A program made the translations under genes and the position numbers. The notes beneath the pieces are model-generated. The model was given only the letters and a program-made list of their open reading frames with translations. It searched no databases and was not told where the DNA came from. Positions 16,008 through 23,195 of a stretch of 64,000 nt of DNA are shown here, piece after piece. The stretch spans positions 31,927 to 95,926 of the forward strand of contig CALUPL010000006.1 of assembly GCA_944322635.1 (NCBI GenBank), given 5' to 3'. The first letter of the stretch is position 1; each line of letters opens with the position of its first letter. This DNA is from an uncultured Mailhella sp. (GTDB lineage Bacteria > Desulfobacterota > Desulfovibrionia > Desulfovibrionales > Desulfovibrionaceae).

Positions 16008-17480
16008 CTAGGCCAGCATGGCCGAACGTTCTATCATGGAAACGGTGTGCTCTATCTGGCCGCCGAGGGAAGAATGACGGCTCATTTCGCGCTCCACCGC
16101 GGTAATGCCCTTGATGACCGTGGAATGCTTGCGGTTGAAGCGTTCGCCTATCTGCTCCAGGGTAAGGTCGGTATGCTTGCGCAGAAGGAAGAAAGCCGTG
16201 TTGCGGGCCAGAACGAGATTCTGACGACGCGACTTGGAACACAGCTGCGCGGGCGTGAGATCGAAACTGCGGCAGATGAGTTCCACCACATCCTCAAGGC
16301 TGAGGCTGGGGCTGGTGCGCGCCACGTTGCGTATGACCTCGATGGCCATTTCTTCGGTAACCGTGTGACCGGTGAACTGCGACTGCAGCATGAGGTTGTG
16401 CAGGCAGCTTTCCAGAAGGCGCACGTCGCCGGTAATGCGGTCGGCCAGCAGATCGGCCACGCGGGAAGGAAGCACCATGCACTGACGCCGGGCCTTTTCC
16501 TGAAGAATGTGCAGGCGCGTGTCGCGGTTCGGGCGCTCCATGCTGGCCACGAAACCGGAGCAGAAACGGGAAACGAGCTGGGAATCCACGCCTGCAAGAT
16601 CGCGCGGGGCAAAGGAACTCGTGAGCACCACGCGGCCGCCGTGATCCTGAAGATTCTTGATGGTGGAAAGCAGTTCTTCCTGCGTGCGGTCCTTGCCGCG
16701 CAGGAAATGCACGTCTTCCAGAAGCAGCATGTCCAGCTGACGGAAACGCTCCTTGAACTGGTCGATGGTCTTGTACTTCATGGCCTGCACGAACTGCGAG
16801 GTGAATTCCTCGGCCGTGAGGTACTCCATGCGTACCTGCCTCTTGTCGGCCTCAAGGCTGAGCGCACGGCCCACGGCCTGGGTGAGATGCGTTTTGCCGA
16901 GTCCCGCTCCGGCGCACAGAAACACCATGTCCACGGGAGCGTTTGCCTCAAGAATGTTGCTTGCGGCGGCATAGGCTATCTGATTGCACGGCCCTACCAC
17001 GAAATCCTCGAAGGAATGCTTCCACCCCTTCATGACGGCAGGATTGAAGGTACGCACGCGGGGCAGCGGCATGGGCAGATCGAGCTGCTTGTCGGCCATG
17101 AGCACGGTGGGCGCCGTGGAGGGTATGGAAGCGGCAAGCTGTTCCAGACTGGCCGGACGGGGCAGTTCCGTCTTCTTGCGGGAAGAGGCTGCGCGCACGG
17201 TCACGCGGGCGCGGCTGCCGAGAAGGGAAGACGCCACCTCCGCAATGGCCTGGGAAAACTGGTCGCGAACCTGTGCCGCCATGAAGTCGTTCATGGCGGT
17301 CAGACGTACTTCCCATTCGCAGACTCCCACCGGTTCAATAAGAAGACCCTGACCGCCGGAGCGGTCGGCGTGAGACAGTTTGACCACATCCCCTTTGAGC
17401 GGTTCAAGAAAGACCTTGAACTTACCCTCGGGAAGTCGGCTGCGAAGTTCGTTGAGTATAGAAGACCAGATTTCTTTCAT
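16008..17480 (-). CDS. dnaA: chromosomal replication initiator protein DnaA
   Basis: DnaA binds DnaA boxes and melts the origin. The 490-residue protein has domain I (IWSSILNELRSRLPEGKF, 4-21), a linker, the AAA+ core with Walker A GAGLGKTH (191-198) and Walker B LLLEDVHFL (252-260), and domain IV with GERFNRKHSTVIKGI (445-459). The usual signature GGRDHSTV is NRKHSTV here, with Asp replaced by Lys; from memory, Desulfovibrio DnaA proteins share this R/K-H-S-T-V form. dnaN is not adjacent. An AT-rich region with DnaA-box-like sites lies upstream. ATG 17480 has no strong ribosome site. Confidence 0.93.
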   Translation of the reverse strand: MKEIWSSILNELRSRLPEGKFKVFLEPLKGDVVKLSHADRSGGQGLLIEPVGVCEWEVRLTAMNDFMAAQVRDQFSQAIAEVASSLLGSRARVTVRAASSRKKTELPRPASLEQLAASIPSTAPTVLMADKQLDLPMPLPRVRTFNPAVMKGWKHSFEDFVVGPCNQIAYAAASNILEANAPVDMVFLCAGAGLGKTHLTQAVGRALSLEADKRQVRMEYLTAEEFTSQFVQAMKYKTIDQFKERFRQLDMLLLEDVHFLRGKDRTQEELLSTIKNLQDHGGRVVLTSSFAPRDLAGVDSQLVSRFCSGFVASMERPNRDTRLHILQEKARRQCMVLPSRVADLLADRITGDVRLLESCLHNLMLQSQFTGHTVTEEMAIEVIRNVARTSPSLSLEDVVELICRSFDLTPAQLCSKSRRQNLVLARNTAFFLLRKHTDLTLEQIGERFNRKHSTVIKGITAVEREMSRHSSLGGQIEHTVSMIERSAMLA

Positions 17481-17790
17481 AACAGAACAGGTTTACAGAA
17501 GGGCAAAGGAAAATACCATCGGCACGAATCAAAAAACAGCACTATGCCGCAAGCGTGATATCCACAATGTGCCGGATGAATAAATCCTTATCATGTTTGA
17601 AAAAATTTTCAACCGCCCATTATTCGTCTTTTTCATTAATATATTGATAACACTTGAAATTTTATGCAAAACAAAAAAATTTCGCTTTCCTTTTTTTTCC
17701 TGTTATCCACAATTACCATTCTGTTTTTCTCAAAATTTCTCAAATTTTCTCCATTTTTCCTGTTTTCTGCCTTTTTTCCCTGCGACCGGC
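17481..17790. other. oriC-like region upstream of dnaA
   Basis: This 310-bp region contains a perfect DnaA box, TTATCCACA (17703-17711), and a one-mismatch box, ATATCCACA (17558-17566). It becomes very AT-rich from about 17580. After the perfect box the motif TTTCTC repeats three times at an exact 10-bp step (blocks ending 17730, 17740 and 17750), as a helically phased unwinding element might. Two boxes are few for an origin, and these could instead serve dnaA autoregulation. Confidence 0.45.
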
Positions 17791-18594
17791 AAGAGGAATA
17801 TGCCCCTCCCTCCGATATTGTCCGATTCATTTCGTTTTCCTTTCTTCCGAACCGACTTTGGGGGCGATTTGAACAAATTTCGTTCAACCTTCCTGTTTTC
17901 CTCTTTTTTCTTTTTATCCCGTCCTGGCGCTGTTGGACGGCGCGCCCCATGCGTTATTTCTCCGGCCCCAAAACTTTCTTTGGAAAGAAAAAAAAGCCTG
18001 CCCTCCCCCTGAAAAGGGACGGCGAAAAATCCCGGATAATCCCGGTAAGAGCGAATTTCGAAAAAGACGCCGTTGTCCGCCTTCCGCCACGCTTTCCTTC
18101 CGTTCCGGACCAAGAGGCGCCCGCCCGGGCCTTACTTAGCGCCGACAGCACGAAAATGACGCAGAAATTTGTCCCATGCCGCCCGGAACGGAAACGCCGC
18201 TTTCCGCTCCCGCGCGGCAACAAGAGCCGAGCAGACACGGCACGAAATGCCCGCCTTTCCCTCCTCCCTTCCGGCAGTACCCGGAGGAAAAAGGCCGCAG
18301 ACACGAAAACGCGGAGGAGAGACAGACTTTTCCGCCTTTCTTCACACGAAAGCTCCAAAGAAACCGATCTTGCATCCTCCCCCGTTTCTCAAGCCCCGAA
18401 CGCACGTTTTCCCCCGCCGTTTGCGCCTTTCCCCCTGCCGTTACCGTTTCGGAGCGCCATTCTCCGGAAAACATCCCGAAAAGAACGACACTCCGCCCGG
18501 CGCCTATTCCCTTTCCCTCCCCTTCCCCGACTCCCTTCCCGTATTCTCACGACTCTTTTCCCGGCTGTTTTCTCCGAAAAAACGACTCCGGGGG
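17791..18594. other. about 800 bp without a recognisable gene
   Basis: The stretch is rich in C and T on the plus strand and gives long but unconvincing frames on both strands. None has a ribosome site or known motif. It separates the oriC-like region from the ORP-like cluster. Confidence 0.5.
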
Positions 18595-18595
18595 C

Positions 18596-18623
18596 TTGAC
18601 GCGGACTTTTTTTGAATTATGCT
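18596..18623 (+). promoter_or_regulatory. sigma-70-type promoter of the ORP-like cluster
   Basis: TTGACG (18596-18601), a 16-base spacer and TATGCT (18618-18623). No sigma-54 GG-N10-GC site is evident nearby. Confidence 0.6.
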
Positions 18624-18628
18624 CATTT

Positions 18629-18647
18629 GTGCAAAACATCGTTGCAC
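18629..18647 (+). promoter_or_regulatory. operator-like inverted repeat
   Basis: The perfect palindrome GTGCAA-N7-TTGCAC overlaps the expected transcription start, between the -10 and the ribosome site. A protein bound here would block the whole downstream operon. The first gene encodes a DNA-binding DUF134 domain and is the natural candidate. Confidence 0.55.
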
Positions 18648-18670
18648 GTCAAGATTATAAGGAAGGAACC

Positions 18671-19348
18671 ATGCCCCGTCCCAGACACTGCCGTTATGTG
18701 AGCTCCGCGCCGTCGGTCACGTATTTCAAGCCCCGCGGAATACCGCTTCGGGAGCTTCAGGAAGCGTGTCTGTGCGTGGACGAGCTGGAGGCCCTGCGTC
18801 TGGCGGATGCAGAAGGGCTTACGGCACAGGAGGCCGCTCAGCACATGCGGGTATCGCGACACACCTTCGGCCGCACGCTGGCCTCGGCCCGGCGAACGGT
18901 GGCGCTGGCGCTCACGCAGGGCATGGCGCTGCGCATTGAAGGCGGCACCTATGCCGTGGTTTCGGACAACACCTACGAGAACAAGGAGCACACCATGCAG
19001 AAGATAGCAATTTCGAGCGAAGGCCCCACTCTTGACGACACCGTTGATCCGCGTTTCGGACGCGCCGGCGGTTTCGTGGTGGTGACTCTTCCCGAAAAGA
19101 GCGTGGAATACATAGACAACGGAGCCTCGCAGACCATGAGTATGGGCGCGGGCATAGAAACGGCCGAGCGCATGGCGCGCGCGGGCGTGGACGTGGTGAT
19201 CAGCGGCTATGTGGGTCCCAAGGCCTTTGAGGCTCTCAAGGCGGCGGGCATCAAGATCTGCCAGGACGTGGAAGGCGTCACCGTGCGCGAGGCCGTGGAA
19301 CGCTTTGAACGGGGCGAACTGCCCTTTGCCGAAGCTTCCAACAAGTAG
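18671..19348 (+). CDS. DUF134 / NifX-like (dinitrogenase cofactor-binding) fusion protein
   Basis: The 225-residue protein joins two domains. Residues 1 to about 95 are a DUF134 helix-turn-helix domain (MPRPRHCRYV..., LTAQEAAQHMRVSRHTFGR). Residues about 110-225 are a NifB/NifX-like domain (KIAISSEGPTLDDTVDPRFGRAGGF), the fold that holds Mo-Fe-S or Mo-Cu clusters. It heads a cluster with two Mrp/MinD-type Fe-S ATPases and another NifX protein, matching the orange-protein complex of Desulfovibrio. Its likely role is a metal-cluster-sensing autoregulator or cluster carrier. The start at 18671 follows AAGGAAGG. The next gene starts 10 bases later. Confidence 0.88.
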   Translation: MPRPRHCRYVSSAPSVTYFKPRGIPLRELQEACLCVDELEALRLADAEGLTAQEAAQHMRVSRHTFGRTLASARRTVALALTQGMALRIEGGTYAVVSDNTYENKEHTMQKIAISSEGPTLDDTVDPRFGRAGGFVVVTLPEKSVEYIDNGASQTMSMGAGIETAERMARAGVDVVISGYVGPKAFEALKAAGIKICQDVEGVTVREAVERFERGELPFAEASNK

Positions 19349-19358
19349 CGGAGGAGTC

Positions 19359-20261
19359 ATGCGGATAGTCATTGCCAGCGGCAAGGGCGGCGCGGGAAAG
19401 ACCTGCGTGACGGCCTCGCTTGCCGACGTGTGGGGCGCTCCGCTCGTTGCCGTGGACACGGACGCGGAAGCCCCGAATCTGCATCTTTTTCTTCCGCCGC
19501 AGATAACGGAGAAGAAGACCGCCTTTCTGGACGTGCCCAATCTTGCTCCGGAAAAGTGCGTACACTGCGAAAAATGCCGCAACATCTGCACGTACAAGGC
19601 CATAGCGTCGTTTGCGGGCAGGATAACGCTTTTTCCCGACATGTGCCACGGCTGCGGCGGCTGCTTTGCGGTATGCCCCTCGGACGCGCTCATTCATGCC
19701 GAGCGCGAACTCGGAGAGCTTTGCCGCGGCACGGTGCTTGAGGGTTCCGTGCGCTTTCTCATGGGACGCACCAGAATAGGCGAGTCCATGACGCCGCCGC
19801 TGCTGCGTCAGGAACTGAAACTGCTGGCCGACATGCTGGACGCCGTGCCCGGCGACGCGCTCATCGATTCCCCTCCCGGGGTGAGCTGTCCGGCGGTGAC
19901 GGTGGCGAGAGAAGCGGATCTCATTCTGCTCGTGGTCGATCCCACGCCCTTCGGCTTTCACGACTTCCGCCTGGCGCATCAGGCATTTCTGCCCATAGGC
20001 CGTCCCATGGCCGCCGTCATCAACAGAGCCGGGGCCGACGGCAATGCCGAAGGCGACGAAGCCGTGCGCCGCTATTGCAGGGAAAAAAATCTCCCGCTGC
20101 TTGCGGAACTTCCCTTCGAACGCGAAGCCGCCGAGCAGTACGCCTCGGGGCGCCTGCTTGCGGAACTTTCTCCCGCATGGCGCACGCGCTTTGAAAATCT
20201 GAGAGACGCGCTCCTTGCCATGGAAGCGCCGCACGCCGCAAAGGAGACGAACCATGCGTGA
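19359..20261 (+). CDS. MinD/Mrp-family ATPase with ferredoxin insert (ORP complex type)
   Basis: The 300-residue protein has a deviant Walker A (GKGGAGKT, residues about 9-16) and an inserted ferredoxin segment with two 4Fe-4S motifs, CVHCEKCRNIC and CHGCGGCFAVCP (about 68-115). Later comes the MinD switch region (DSPPGVSCP). Members of this family assemble or carry metal clusters and, in the Desulfovibrio ORP complex, are reported to interact with division proteins. A GGAGGA site precedes ATG 19359. The end overlaps the next gene by 8 bases, indicating coupling and probably a heteromeric pair. Confidence 0.88.
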   Translation: MRIVIASGKGGAGKTCVTASLADVWGAPLVAVDTDAEAPNLHLFLPPQITEKKTAFLDVPNLAPEKCVHCEKCRNICTYKAIASFAGRITLFPDMCHGCGGCFAVCPSDALIHAERELGELCRGTVLEGSVRFLMGRTRIGESMTPPLLRQELKLLADMLDAVPGDALIDSPPGVSCPAVTVAREADLILLVVDPTPFGFHDFRLAHQAFLPIGRPMAAVINRAGADGNAEGDEAVRRYCREKNLPLLAELPFEREAAEQYASGRLLAELSPAWRTRFENLRDALLAMEAPHAAKETNHA

Positions 20262-21126
20262 AATCGTTGTCATCAGCGGCAAGGGCGGCACGGGAAAAAC
20301 CACGGTGAGCGCAGCCTTTGCTCATCTGGCCCAAAACAAGGTCATCTGCGACCTCGACGTGGACGCCCCGGACCTGCACATTCTGCTTGATCCGAACATA
20401 CGGGAAACGCATGCCTTCGTTTCCGGCCACAAGGCCCGCATTCGTCACGACGCCTGCCTCTCCTGCGGCAGATGCGCAGCCCTGTGCGCCTTCGACGCCA
20501 TACGCCTGCATGACGACGGTTACGCCGCCGATCCTCTGCGCTGCGAAGGCTGCGGCGTGTGCGCACACCTTTGTCCGGCAAAGGCCATAGACCTTGAGGA
20601 ACAGCACTGCGGCGACTGGCACATAAGCGACACCCGCTTCGGTCCCATGGTGCACGCCCTGCTCTTTCCGGGGCAGGAAAATTCCGGCAAGCTCGTCAGC
20701 CTGCTCAAGGCCGAAGCCCGCAGTCTCGCCCGAGAGCAGGGACTCGACACCGTGCTGTGCGACGGCTCGCCCGGCGTGGGCTGCCCCGTCATATCGTCGC
20801 TTTCCGGCGCAAGTCTCGCCGTGGGCGTGGTGGAACCCACCCCCTCCGGCCGTCACGACTTCCGACGCGTGGCCGATCTGTGCCGGCACTTCCGCGTGCC
20901 GCTTGCCGTCATCATCAACAAGGCCGACCTCAACGAAGACGAGGCCGACGCCATGGCCGAAGACTGCCGCAAAAACGGCGATGTCCTTCTCGGCCGACTG
21001 CCTTTCGACCCGGTGGTCACGCGCGCCATGGTGGAGCGCAAGGCCCTTACCGAGTTCGACAACCCCGTGGGCAACAGACTGAAGGACATGTGGTCGGCCC
21101 TTCAGAACCTGAACGTGCGTCGCTGA
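20254..21126 (+). CDS. second MinD/Mrp-family ATPase with ferredoxin insert (ORP complex type)
   Basis: This 290-residue protein is a paralogue of the preceding gene product, with Walker A GKGGTGKTT (about 8-16) and Fe-S motifs CLSCGRCAALC and CEGCGVCAHLCP (about 69-110). The switch region is DGSPGVGCP. Tandem paralogues of this kind (Orp3/Orp4-like by architecture) occur in the Desulfovibrio ORP system. AAGGAG lies 7 bases before ATG 20254, inside the end of the upstream gene. A 36-base gap separates it from the NifX-like gene. Confidence 0.88.
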   Translation: MREIVVISGKGGTGKTTVSAAFAHLAQNKVICDLDVDAPDLHILLDPNIRETHAFVSGHKARIRHDACLSCGRCAALCAFDAIRLHDDGYAADPLRCEGCGVCAHLCPAKAIDLEEQHCGDWHISDTRFGPMVHALLFPGQENSGKLVSLLKAEARSLAREQGLDTVLCDGSPGVGCPVISSLSGASLAVGVVEPTPSGRHDFRRVADLCRHFRVPLAVIINKADLNEDEADAMAEDCRKNGDVLLGRLPFDPVVTRAMVERKALTEFDNPVGNRLKDMWSALQNLNVRR

Positions 21127-21162
21127 CACGACGCCTCTACGACCGTTTTTCAGGAGATTCAC

Positions 21163-21543
21163 ATGAGCACCATCATTGCCGTTCCTTCCGCCATGCCCGG
21201 CGGCCTCGATGCCCAGATGGGCATGCATTTCGGTCACTGCGACATCTACACTCTGGTGGAAGTCGAAGACAACAAGATCAAGAACGTCAGCACGCTGGAA
21301 AACGTGCCGCATCAGCAGGGCGGCTGCCTGGCTCCCGTGCAGCACCTCGCCTCCCACAACGTCAACGTGCTGCTTGCCGGCGGCATGGGAATGCGTCCGC
21401 TCATGGGCTTCCAGCAGGTGGGCGTAAAGGTGTACTTCGCCGGCAACCAGCTTACCGTGGGCAGCGCCGTCAACGCCTTCCTCGCCGGTCAGCTCCAGCC
21501 CTTCAGCATGGAATTCACCTGCGGCGGCGGCCACGCTCATTGA
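21163..21543 (+). CDS. NifX/NifB-like orange protein (Mo-cluster-binding family)
   Basis: The 126-residue single-domain protein (MSTIIAVPSAMPGGLDAQMG, then MHFGHCDIYTLVEV) belongs to the dinitrogenase iron-molybdenum cofactor family and resembles the MTH1175-like orange protein that binds a Mo-Cu-S cluster in Desulfovibrio. The C-terminus FTCGGGHAH has a Cys and two His that may bind metal. CAGGAG precedes the ATG by about 7 bases. Its stop shares a base with the next start (TGATG), so the two are coupled. Confidence 0.87.
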   Translation: MSTIIAVPSAMPGGLDAQMGMHFGHCDIYTLVEVEDNKIKNVSTLENVPHQQGGCLAPVQHLASHNVNVLLAGGMGMRPLMGFQQVGVKVYFAGNQLTVGSAVNAFLAGQLQPFSMEFTCGGGHAH

Positions 21544-21917
21544 TGCGGTGCCCCATGGACATACTCGTCGTTTCCCCCCGCGCCGACCTGTGGCAGAACC
21601 TGCGGCCGCAGTTCGAAAGACGCGGCGCATCCATGCACGCCGCAGCCACCCTCGATGAGGCTCTGAACGGCATGAAGAACCAGCTCCCCGTTCTCGTCGT
21701 GCTCGACCTCGACCTGAACAGAGACGAACTGCGCCACGCCGTGTTCCGGATACTCTCCGTCAACGCCATGATCCATACCGCCGCCGTATCCACCATGAGC
21801 CCCGAAACCTTCCACGACGCCATGGAAGGCCTCGGAATGCTCACCAGCCTTCCCACGTCCCCCACCCCCTCCGACATAGACGCCCTCATGGACGCCCTCG
21901 CCAAAGTGACGGGATAG
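21543..21917 (+). CDS. receiver-like protein of the ORP cluster
   Basis: The 124-residue protein (120 if started at ATG 21555) has a response-regulator-like alternation: MDILVVSPRADLWQNLRPQF, then VVLDLDLNRDEL where the phospho-acceptor Asp would sit, then AAVSTMSPETFHDAM. No output domain follows, and the Thr/Lys positions of a true receiver are not clear (LTSLPTSPTPS in place of the usual Lys region). It may be a pseudo-receiver that docks to the ATPases. Translation is coupled to the upstream NifX-like gene through TGATG. Confidence 0.7.
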   Translation: MRCPMDILVVSPRADLWQNLRPQFERRGASMHAAATLDEALNGMKNQLPVLVVLDLDLNRDELRHAVFRILSVNAMIHTAAVSTMSPETFHDAMEGLGMLTSLPTSPTPSDIDALMDALAKVTG

Positions 21918-21939
21918 AGGAAGGAAAGAGGGATTGTTT

Positions 21940-21987
21940 GCGGGGGGAGAGGGAAAACTTTTTCAAAAGTTTTCCCTCTCCCCCCGC
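21940..21987. terminator. long perfect hairpin (covarying family, copy 1)
   Basis: There are 23 perfectly paired bases per arm (GCGGGGGGAGAGGGAAAAC...) around a 2-base centre, beginning 23 bases after the last ORP gene. Related hairpins with different but still matching arms are at 33624, 43567 and 59410. The tail GCCCCCCTCTCCCTTTCAAA is shared with copies 2 and 3. It probably ends transcription or protects the 3' end, although there is no direct T-run. Confidence 0.75.
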
Positions 21988-22044
21988 GCCCCCCTCTCCC
22001 TTTCAAAACTTTTCATTTTTACGCCGCCCAACCGGCGCAATTTT

Positions 22045-22140
22045 CCGTCTGCTCAAAACACGCTTTACAGCAGGCAGAGCGTGCGCGCCTTCCGTCGGCC
22101 GGGCCACTCGAAAGCAGCCCGGGGCCCCAACGCGTTGAAA
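22045..22140 (+). repeat. degenerate R2 repeat module
   Basis: The module has CTGCTCAAAACACGCTTTAC, a GCGCCTTCCGTCGGCCGGGC segment and an AGCCCGGGGCCCC...GCGTTGAAA tail. The TTCCGGC hairpin is deleted. Confidence 0.65.
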
Positions 22141-22270
22141 TGCCGTCTCTGCAAACGAAAATTCCCCGCCGCGGAACGAGCTGAAACAACGCATTTTCCC
22201 GGGGAGAAAAGCCCGAAAACCAACACTCGCTTTTCCCTCAACAACGGCCGGCACCACATTCTTTCAAAAA

Positions 22271-22513
22271 TCTGGAAATCTTTTCCAATCTCACCGATGT
22301 TGCCGCGAAGCGGGAACATTGGTCGGCCAGCCGCAGGCGGGTGCAGCCGCGCACGCCTGCACTGCGTTTGCAGCCCGAAAAAAGCCTGCCGAGGCTTTCG
22401 GACTTTGCGCCGCTTCGTCTTCCCCGCCTTTTCGAAGATGCTCTCTCTGCCTGCCGCGAAAGCCCGCCGCAGGCGAATCAGGGGGGCGCGGGGGGGAATT
22501 ATTTCCCCCGCAC
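22271..22513 (+). repeat. R1 repeat module
   Basis: This is a full-length copy from TCTGGAAATC to GGGGGAATTATTTCCCCC. Its first hairpin pairs CCGATGTT with AACATTGG across a CCGC-GAAG-CGG stem. It lies in the 975-bp gap between the ORP cluster and feoA, which holds no gene. Confidence 0.85.
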
Positions 22514-22549
22514 TGTCTTTGCTTTTCCCCTGCCGGAGTATCGCGAGTT

Positions 22550-22687
22550 CCCGTTTGCGCAAGATACGCTGTACGGCAGGCAGGGCTTGCACGACGGCGG
22601 CGGCGTTTAACGCCGGAAATGAATTCCGGCTACGCGCCTTCCGTCGGCCGGGCTCCTGATGTCGCCCGGGGCCCCAGAGCGTTGATA
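22550..22687 (+). repeat. R2 repeat module
   Basis: This full copy follows R1 directly, with the GCCGGAA...TTCCGGC hairpin at 22610-22628 and the GGCCGGGC/GCCCGGGGCC hairpin ending in AGAGCGTTGA. Confidence 0.85.
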
Positions 22688-22703
22688 ACAAGCTGAAAAA
22701 ATA

Positions 22704-22742
22704 TGGGCGCGGGGGAGAATTATTTCCCCCGCACTGTCTTTG
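22704..22742 (+). repeat. R3 3' end (terminal hairpin only)
   Basis: GGGCGCGGGGGAGAATTATTTCCCCCGCACTG matches the end of R1 and R3. The rest of R3 is missing. Confidence 0.65.
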
Positions 22743-22926
22743 CTGCCGCCGGATTGCCTCAAGTTTCCGTCTGTTTTGCGTTTTAAGTTGACATTGGTTT
22801 TCATTTTCATTATTTTCCGTCTGTCCGTCATGTGAACGAAGTATCAGGCGCATTCCGGTTGATAGTCGCTCCGAAGCGGCCTCTCGTTTTACGCCTTGTT
22901 CAACGTTGTTTTTTTTCGGCAATAAT

Positions 22927-22949
22927 TGAAAAAGAATTTCATTTTTATC
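22927..22949 (+). promoter_or_regulatory. possible Fur box before feoAB
   Basis: TGAAAAA-G-AATTTCA is a 7-1-7 arrangement matching 5 of 7 positions between arms, and it runs into TTTTTATC, resembling overlapping Fur half-sites. It lies 21 bases before the feoA start. Similarity to the consensus is modest. Confidence 0.3.
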
Positions 22950-22961
22950 AGGAGGAACCCC

Positions 22962-23195
22962 ATGTCACAGCTGAATCTTCGACAGCTTGTTCCGGGTCAG
23001 AAGGCAAGAATCGTCAAAATCACCGCCTGCGGGGAGCTGGGCCGCCGCATCCGCGACATGGGGCTTGTTCCCGGAATGTCGGTACAGGTCATGGGCAGGG
23101 CGCCCTTGCGTGATCCCGTGGCGCTGCGCATTGAGGGTTCCACCATTGCGCTGCGCAACAGCGAAGCCGACTTTATTGCCGTGGAGGTCAAATGA
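22962..23195 (+). CDS. feoA: ferrous iron transport protein A
   Basis: This 77-residue SH3-like cytosolic protein helps FeoB import Fe(II). It has the FeoA pattern: LRQLVPGQKARIVKI, GELGRRIRDMGLVPGMSVQV and DPVALRIEGSTIALRNSEA. The start at 22962 has AGGAGG 6 bases upstream, and a longer frame from 22926 adds an unsupported KKNFIFIRR leader. It overlaps feoB by ATGA. Confidence 0.94.
   Translation: MSQLNLRQLVPGQKARIVKITACGELGRRIRDMGLVPGMSVQVMGRAPLRDPVALRIEGSTIALRNSEADFIAVEVK

Noticed and set aside
16047..17558. 503-residue open frame opposite dnaA
   Set aside because: Antisense shadow; dnaA has intact domains on the minus strand.
17664..18599. 311-residue plus-strand open frame between the oriC-like region and the ORP cluster
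   Set aside because: Pro/Phe/Arg-rich without ribosome site or domain; overlapping frames are equally open.
22743..22961. Riboswitch upstream of feoAB
   Set aside because: No conserved aptamer motif (for example the NiCo core) was recognised; the sequence is a mixture of repeat edge and AT-rich promoter.
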